The notes under the pieces were generated by a model. The model saw only the letters and a program-made list of their open reading frames with translations, did no database searches and was not told the origin of the DNA. A stretch of DNA of 10,044 bases, taken from positions 1 through 10,044 of the forward strand of contig JAIFLB010000075.1 in the NCBI GenBank assembly GCA_020049245.1. Direction: 5' to 3'. The position numbers were made by a program, and so were the translations under genes. The DNA is from Betaproteobacteria bacterium. GTDB lineage: Bacteria > Pseudomonadota > Gammaproteobacteria > Burkholderiales > Thiobacillaceae. How positions within the stretch are numbered: position 1 is the stretch's first letter; the number at the start of each line of letters is the position of its first letter. Positions 5,832-10,044 of the stretch are shown one piece after another.

Positions 5832-8036
5832 TCAGTTGATCAGAGTGATGCCGTACATGTATAGACCCAGCGCGCCCTGCTTGAGCTTGGTGCTGGCCTG
5901 CTGGATGGTCAACGGCTCATTCGCGGATTTGACTCCGCAACGTTCAAAGGTGAAGCCGGTTATATCGATTTTTGTTGTTTGCATCTGGGTTGAAAGCACC
6001 AAACAGACAGTGTTCTGTATCGACAGAATCGCGGACTGTATTGCAAACAGATCTTCTTCTTTGCCGCCGATTTTGGTAAACCAGGAGTCAATGGTCTTGG
6101 TGCCGCCAGGGGCGATCACGGTGTATCCGCCGGTTGCGTTGACGGTGAAGGTGCCCGGTGTGCTGATAGTGATGCCGCCCCCCACGCTCTGGGTCAGACT
6201 GCCGCCAACCGTTTCAGTCAGGCTGCCGCCGACGGAAATGGTCTGCGAACCACCAATATTGACAGTCTCCGACGCACCGACGGTTTTGCTGCGCGTTGCG
6301 CCAATGCTGATGCTTTCGCTGGCGGCGACAGTTTCGTCACGCGATGCGCCGATACTGATGGATTCGTTGGCGCCAACGCTTTCGGTGCGGTTTGCGCCGA
6401 TGGTGATGCTTTCATCGACGCCGACTGTTTCAGTGCGGTTGTTACCGATATTTACCGTCTCGTCGTTGTCGACAGATTTCTTGCGGTCATTCCCCACCCA
6501 ATGCGTTTCGTCGTTTTCAACTTCAATATCCTGATTCTTCTCGGCATGGATGAACAGTTGTTCGGAACCCTTTTTGTCCTCGAAGCGTATCTCGTTGAAG
6601 TTGGCTGGTGAGCCGCCAGTACTGGAGCGGGTCTTGATGCCGGTCTGGGTCTTGTTGGCCGGCAGTTCGTAGGGCGGCATCTGCTCAGCGTTGTAGACGC
6701 GGCCGATGATCATGGGCTGATCAGGGTTGCCTTCCAGGAAATCGACGACCACTTCCTGGCCGATGCGGGGGATGGCGACCATACCCCAGTTTTTGCCCGC
6801 CCAGGGATGCGAGACACGTACCCAGCAGGAGCTGTTTTCGTTGGATTGGCCATAACGATCCCAGTGAAACTGTACTTTCACGCGGCCGAAATTGTCGGTG
6901 TAAATCTCGTCGCCAGACGGGCCGACCACGATCGCGGTCTGTGGTCCGCGCACGATCGCCCGTGGCGTCGTGCGACGCGGACGAAACACTTCCTTGCTCT
7001 GCATCGCAGTGAAACCGCAGGTAAAACTGGCTCCAGTGCCGGCCTGCGCTTCGTATTCGTTGACATCGAGCTGATAGTTGGCGGAAACCACCAGATATTG
7101 CCGGTTCTGGTCACTACGCGCCTGCTTGATCAGTTTGAACAAACCGCCGACCAGCAGTCCGCGGGTGTTGGCGGTCGCTGTGGCCAGTTCATGGCCGGCT
7201 TGCAATTCTTCCAGACGGGTCCGCGCGTAGTGGTCGCCTTCGCCGGCAGTGACATAGTCGCCCGGGTAGTCGAATTGCTCATGGTTTGATTCGGCGTGCT
7301 TGCGTTCGAGTTTGCTGCGCACTTGCAGGTCGGTGCTCGGTTTCTTGAAGTCGAACTCGTCAAGCACATATTTTCCTGACTCGATCTCGTTCGAAAAAAG
7401 CCAGTCGGAGATGCATTCCTGTTCCTGCCTAAGATTGCGGTCTTGTGGAATGAAAGTGATTTCTTCATATCCCGGACAAGGATTGTGTGCGCTGGCAGAG
7501 TCGGCGAGCACCGCAGTGTGCTTGTTCTCGGCATGTTGGAAGTAATAGTAGATACCTTCTTCTTCCATCAATCGGCTGATGAAGTCGAAATCGCTTTCCC
7601 GATATTGCACGCAATATTCGCGCGTTCGGTAGGTGTTGGTCAGGCGATCTTCAAATGCTGCGTTGCTGTATTTGTTGAAAATTTCCTTGATGATCGCCGG
7701 CGCGGTCATGCCCTGGAAAATCCGGCAATCACTGCTCCGCGTCAGGAACCAGAGCCAAGGCCGCATGACGATCCGATACAGGAAATGCCGACCGTGCGTA
7801 CCGGCCATCCCGAATCGCGTGACATAGCCGGAAAAATAACGCCAGCCCCCATCCGGCAATTCAAGCTTGACGGTGGCATCCTTGCCAAGGATGTCATTGG
7901 ACGCAATATTGTTCTTGTCGCCGAGCGCCTCGATCTGATAGTCAAACAGTCGTCCGAGTTCTTCGCTGGCGGTCATGCTCTTGAACAGCAGCACGTTGTC
8001 GCCGAGCGCCGTCCTAATTTCCATCACGCGTGCCAT
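5832..8036 (-). CDS. vgrG: VgrG (TssI) T6SS spike protein
   Basis: A 734-residue VgrG, the trimeric needle tip at the end of the Hcp tube. Residues 15-330 are the gp27-like base, including RESDFDFISRLMEEEGIYYYF at 146-166. Residues 365-450 are the gp5-like OB-fold with the hallmark FGRVKVQFHWDRYG (383-396), WVRVSHPWAGKNWG (405-418) and PRIGQEVVVDFLEGNPDQP (423-441). Residues 510-621 are seven 16-residue stalk repeats of the gp5 octapeptide kind. Residues 622-640 (TISTPGTFTVNATGGYTVI) continue the stalk. Residues 650-734 are a tail with no catalytic motif that I recognise, so this is not an obvious evolved VgrG with an enzyme domain. GGAGA at 8043-8047 lies six bases before the ATG. The 90-base gap upstream (8037-8126) shows no promoter or terminator that I would defend. 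VgrG begins the tightly packed accessory gene run, so its cargo is probably handled by the DUF2169 protein. Confidence 0.97.
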   Translation of the reverse strand: MARVMEIRTALGDNVLLFKSMTASEELGRLFDYQIEALGDKNNIASNDILGKDATVKLELPDGGWRYFSGYVTRFGMAGTHGRHFLYRIVMRPWLWFLTRSSDCRIFQGMTAPAIIKEIFNKYSNAAFEDRLTNTYRTREYCVQYRESDFDFISRLMEEEGIYYYFQHAENKHTAVLADSASAHNPCPGYEEITFIPQDRNLRQEQECISDWLFSNEIESGKYVLDEFDFKKPSTDLQVRSKLERKHAESNHEQFDYPGDYVTAGEGDHYARTRLEELQAGHELATATANTRGLLVGGLFKLIKQARSDQNRQYLVVSANYQLDVNEYEAQAGTGASFTCGFTAMQSKEVFRPRRTTPRAIVRGPQTAIVVGPSGDEIYTDNFGRVKVQFHWDRYGQSNENSSCWVRVSHPWAGKNWGMVAIPRIGQEVVVDFLEGNPDQPMIIGRVYNAEQMPPYELPANKTQTGIKTRSSTGGSPANFNEIRFEDKKGSEQLFIHAEKNQDIEVENDETHWVGNDRKKSVDNDETVNIGNNRTETVGVDESITIGANRTESVGANESISIGASRDETVAASESISIGATRSKTVGASETVNIGGSQTISVGGSLTETVGGSLTQSVGGGITISTPGTFTVNATGGYTVIAPGGTKTIDSWFTKIGGKEEDLFAIQSAILSIQNTVCLVLSTQMQTTKIDITGFTFERCGVKSANEPLTIQQASTKLKQGALGLYMYGITLIN
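6174..6509 (-). repeat. Seven 48-bp repeats coding the VgrG beta-helical stalk
   Basis: Residues 510-621 of VgrG fall into seven in-phase 16-residue units, each two octapeptides: for example ETVNIGNNRTETVGVD, ESITIGANRTESVGAN, ESISIGASRDETVAAS, ESISIGATRSKTVGAS. At DNA level neighbouring 48-base units in about 6260-6430 are clearly related (GCGCCRATR..TGATG..TTCG..GGCG), pointing to growth by tandem duplication. Hydrophobic residues at fixed spacing fit the triple-stranded beta-helix of phage T4 gp5. Confidence 0.85.
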
Positions 8037-8126
8037 GGTCGTTCTCCGCTAATGCAGTCGCAAAGGACCGTCGGTGTCATGTTATCGACTAAAACCCCGC
8101 GCTTCCAGTCAGCAATTCGCGCCGTC

Positions 8127-9485
8127 CTAAACGTGTTCTCTTGAACAGGTCACGACGTAACCGTTCACCGGCGCGCCGCCTTCCTTGCGCAGTACTGCGT
8201 CTTCGAGATTCATCAGCCGCAGTTCGCTGTCGGCAATGATACGCTTCAAGTATTCGCGATCATGGCTGTAGCGACCATGCGGGTTGATGCGATATGGTGT
8301 CGCAGTGCCCTTGTCGACCAGGGCTTCAACCGTGAATGCCATCAGGCCGCCGGGAAGCAGGGCGCGTCGCGCCGCCTGCATGACGGATTCCAGCGGCCCG
8401 AAATAGACCAGTGTGTCGGCGGAAACAATCAGATCGAACGCAGCCGGGTTTGCGTCCAGATAGGCGGTCAGTTCGCCCAGAATCAACTGATCGTATATAT
8501 CGAGGTGCTTGGCGCGATCAAGCATGCCGGCTGACAGGTCGACGCCGGTCAGGTGCGCGCACCAGGGTTTGATCAACGTGCCGCACAAACCGGTGCCACA
8601 GCCGGCATCCAGCGCCTGTAGGCGGGCTGCCGATGGCCAGACTTTATGAACCGCATCGGCCACCAATTGCGGCGCGCGGTAAGCCAACTGTTCCAGCTTG
8701 GCATCAAAGCTTGCGGCAAAGCCGTCGAAGGTGCGCTTGATGTAGTCATCCGAAGCGCGTGCCGGGACGCTTTCCCCGGAGCAGGCCGCCAGCATATGCA
8801 AGGCGATGGGGTGTTCCGGCTCGTCGGCTAGCCAGGCTTGGTAGACCGCTGCCGCTTCCTTTATCTGGCCAAGCATGTAATAGGCCATGCCCAGCAATTT
8901 CCGCGAGACGCCATGCCCGGGTGAAACAGTCAGCGCCTTGCAGTAGTAAGCGACCGCCCTTTCGGTCTGGCCCTGTCCGGCCAGCAGGTTGCCATAGTTG
9001 TTGTAGGCGTCGACATGGCCAGGCTTGGTCGCGATGGCGTTTTCGTATGCCTGAGCCGCTTCTTCAAGGCGTGTCTGCATGCGCAGCACGGCGCCCAAGT
9101 TGTTCCAGGCGTTGGCGAGCACTTGTGACTGCGCCGGTGCGATGGCTATTGCCTTCCGATAAGCGGCGACGGCCTCCTCGGCACGACCGGATTCGGCGAG
9201 GATGTTGCCGAGGTTGGCGAAGCGGTCAGGCAGTGACGGGTCAATGGCGATGGATCGTTCGATCAAGGCGATGGCGCCGGTGCTGTCGCCGCGTTGGTGG
9301 ATCAGCACGCCAAGAAAGTTGAGCGCGTCCGGGTGATCGGGCGCCGCGTCAAGTATCCGCCGGTAAAGCATTTCCGCATCGTCCAGTTTTTCCAGCCGAT
9401 GCAGGCGGGTAGCCAGCAGGATGGCCTGGTCAATGGTCATCTCGCTGGGCAACTCGTAAACGGCGGCTTCTTCATGCTGCGGCAT
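8127..9485 (-). CDS. TPR-repeat protein fused to a SAM-dependent methyltransferase
   Basis: A 452-residue cytoplasmic protein. Residues 17-225 are about six tetratricopeptide repeats (e.g. AEMLYRRILDAAPDHPDALNFLG, AVAAYRKAIAIAPAQ, NAWNNLGAVLRMQTRLEEAAQAYENAIATKPGH), a protein-binding solenoid. Residues 250-447 are a class I methyltransferase: RTFDGFAASFD (251-261) precedes motif I ALDAGCGTGLCG (291-302), then the acidic VDLSAGML (315-322), LIVSADTLVYF (352-362) and ALLPGGLMAFTVEAL (375-389). This resembles the predicted TPR-containing methyltransferases of COG4976. The substrate is unknown. GGGAGG at 9492-9497 lies six bases before the ATG. It lies between clpV and vgrG, 55 bases after clpV, which suggests a T6SS-linked role such as modifying a T6SS or target protein; that is inference. 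Family confidence is high, function low. Confidence 0.93.
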   Translation of the reverse strand: MPQHEEAAVYELPSEMTIDQAILLATRLHRLEKLDDAEMLYRRILDAAPDHPDALNFLGVLIHQRGDSTGAIALIERSIAIDPSLPDRFANLGNILAESGRAEEAVAAYRKAIAIAPAQSQVLANAWNNLGAVLRMQTRLEEAAQAYENAIATKPGHVDAYNNYGNLLAGQGQTERAVAYYCKALTVSPGHGVSRKLLGMAYYMLGQIKEAAAVYQAWLADEPEHPIALHMLAACSGESVPARASDDYIKRTFDGFAASFDAKLEQLAYRAPQLVADAVHKVWPSAARLQALDAGCGTGLCGTLIKPWCAHLTGVDLSAGMLDRAKHLDIYDQLILGELTAYLDANPAAFDLIVSADTLVYFGPLESVMQAARRALLPGGLMAFTVEALVDKGTATPYRINPHGRYSHDREYLKRIIADSELRLMNLEDAVLRKEGGAPVNGYVVTCSREHV

Positions 9486-9513
9486 CGTGGGCCTCCCTGA
9501 TTATCTCGCGGTG

Positions 9514-9540
9514 CAGGTCTGTCAGGTCTGTCAGGTCTGA
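9514..9540. repeat. Three tandem 9-bp repeats directly after the clpV stop codon
   Basis: CAGGTCTGT, CAGGTCTGT and CAGGTCTGA stand back to back at 9514-9522, 9523-9531 and 9532-9540, ending at the base next to the clpV TAA (9541-9543). They lie in the 55-base gap before the TPR-methyltransferase gene. They may be a slippage product changing the spacing of the gap, or a binding site. There is no terminator hairpin here, so read-through from clpV is expected. Confidence 0.85.
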
Positions 9541-10044
9541 TTATTCAAAGCCATACCAGAAATCGCCGTTTTCCACCCTCACCTGAACCTGAGTGATCGG
9601 CTTGCCTTCCAGCATTCGCTTCAGCAGTTCTTCACTGATGCGTGGCAGCACCGTGTTGGTCAGGATTGCGTCAATCATGCGGCCGCCGCTTTCCAATTCG
9701 GTGCAGCGACTGGCAATCAGCTTGATCACTTCATCATCGTAGTTGAAAGGAATCTTGTGATTTTCATTGATGCGCTTTTCGATCCGCCCGAGTTGCAGGC
9801 GGGCGATGGCGCCGATCATGTCGTCGTTCAGCGGATAATAGGGAATCATCACCAGACGACCGAGCAGTGCCGGTGGGAAAACCTTCAGCAGTGGCTCGCG
9901 CAGCGCCTTGGCGATGCCTTCGGCATCCGGCATCAGCTCGGGGTCCTTGCACAAGCCCATGATCAGATCGGTGCCGGCATTGGTGGTCAACAGAATCAAG
10001 GTATTCTTGAAGTCGATGACGCGACCCTCGCCATCTTCCATCCA
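9541..10044 (-). CDS. clpV: ClpV (TssH) T6SS sheath-recycling ATPase, C-terminal part, truncated by window edge
   Basis: The last 167 residues of a ClpV/TssH AAA+ ATPase of the Clp/HSP100 type, which unfolds and recycles the contracted TssB/TssC sheath after firing. The frame is open through the right edge, beginning at a Trp codon before MEDGEGRVIDF, so the rest of the gene lies outside. Visible parts of the second ATPase domain are NTLILLTTNAGTD (sensor-1 region), VFPPALLGRLVMIPYYPL with the arginine-finger position (LLGR), and the small lid with ESGGRMIDAIL (sensor-2 Arg in GGR) and VLPRISEELL. The tail (QVQVRVENGDFWYGFE) lacks the extra C-terminal extensions of ClpB. The Clp-type lid, ClpV-like tail and the VgrG neighbour make ClpV rather than ClpB or ClpA the clear choice. 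It suggests that the core T6SS cluster continues beyond the right edge. Confidence 0.93.
   Translation of the reverse strand, partial: WMEDGEGRVIDFKNTLILLTTNAGTDLIMGLCKDPELMPDAEGIAKALREPLLKVFPPALLGRLVMIPYYPLNDDMIGAIARLQLGRIEKRINENHKIPFNYDDEVIKLIASRCTELESGGRMIDAILTNTVLPRISEELLKRMLEGKPITQVQVRVENGDFWYGFE

Noticed and set aside
5832..6173. Evolved VgrG with a C-terminal effector enzyme
   Set aside because: The tail is short and no catalytic motif is visible; kept only as an unassigned tail.
6174..6509. Regular repeats that could suggest a CRISPR array
   Set aside because: Units are contiguous, coding and without unique spacers; they are the VgrG stalk.
5746..6534. Plus-strand open frame of 262 codons opposite the vgrG 3' part, with a repetitive Pro/Val-rich product
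   Set aside because: The repetition is the antisense image of the VgrG stalk repeats; it lacks a family match and a ribosome binding site, and vgrG is certain.
8037..8126. A promoter or terminator in the 90-base gap before vgrG
   Set aside because: TTGCTG and GATAAC on the minus strand are 23 bases apart, too far for a standard promoter; no hairpin with a proper T-run.
7443..8144. Plus-strand open frame of 233 codons opposite the vgrG 5' part
   Set aside because: Lies entirely over the well-supported VgrG N-terminal domain plus its leader, with no recognisable domain.

Overview
The window reads as the downstream end of a type VI secretion system (T6SS) locus from a GC-rich Gram-negative bacterium. 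Protein style and gene content suggest a beta-proteobacterium of the Burkholderiales; this is inferred from family resemblance and no species is claimed. Every supportable gene lies on the minus strand, so transcription runs from the right edge to the left edge.

Layout in transcription order (right to left): the 3' end of clpV/tssH (9541-10044, cut by the window edge); a 27-bp triple repeat; a TPR-methyltransferase fusion (8127-9485); a VgrG/TssI spike (5832-8036); a small one-helix membrane protein (5473-5826); a large DUF2169 protein fused to pentapeptide repeats (2824-5463); a second, all-pentapeptide-repeat protein (1760-2821); a DUF3540 protein (1066-1743); and a DUF4150 PAAR-like tip protein (660-1055). 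A rho-independent terminator (612-639) closes this run. The genes from vgrG to DUF4150 are separated by only 2 to 16 bases, and ribosome binding sites sit in or against the preceding gene, so they look like one operon. After the terminator comes a 106-bp stretch with dyad repeats, then the N-terminal 168 codons of a serine recombinase (1-505), which runs off the left edge.

How the parts may work together: VgrG forms the spike at the tip of the Hcp tube and a PAAR-like protein caps it. DUF2169 proteins are known as loading adaptors that help a cargo dock on a cognate VgrG. DUF3540 has an N-terminal stretch resembling the OB-fold of VgrG and then a beta-repeat stalk, so it may be an extra spike segment. 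ClpV recycles the contracted sheath after firing. The pentapeptide-repeat proteins form right-handed beta-helices and are either structural or cargo.

The most notable features are: an accessory spike cassette with no recognisable toxin or immunity gene before its terminator; a TPR-methyltransferase wedged between clpV and vgrG; two very long adjacent pentapeptide arrays, one fused to the loading adaptor; a VgrG with seven 16-residue stalk repeats and an unassigned C-terminal tail; and a recombinase marking a possible mobile boundary where a toxin gene would be expected.
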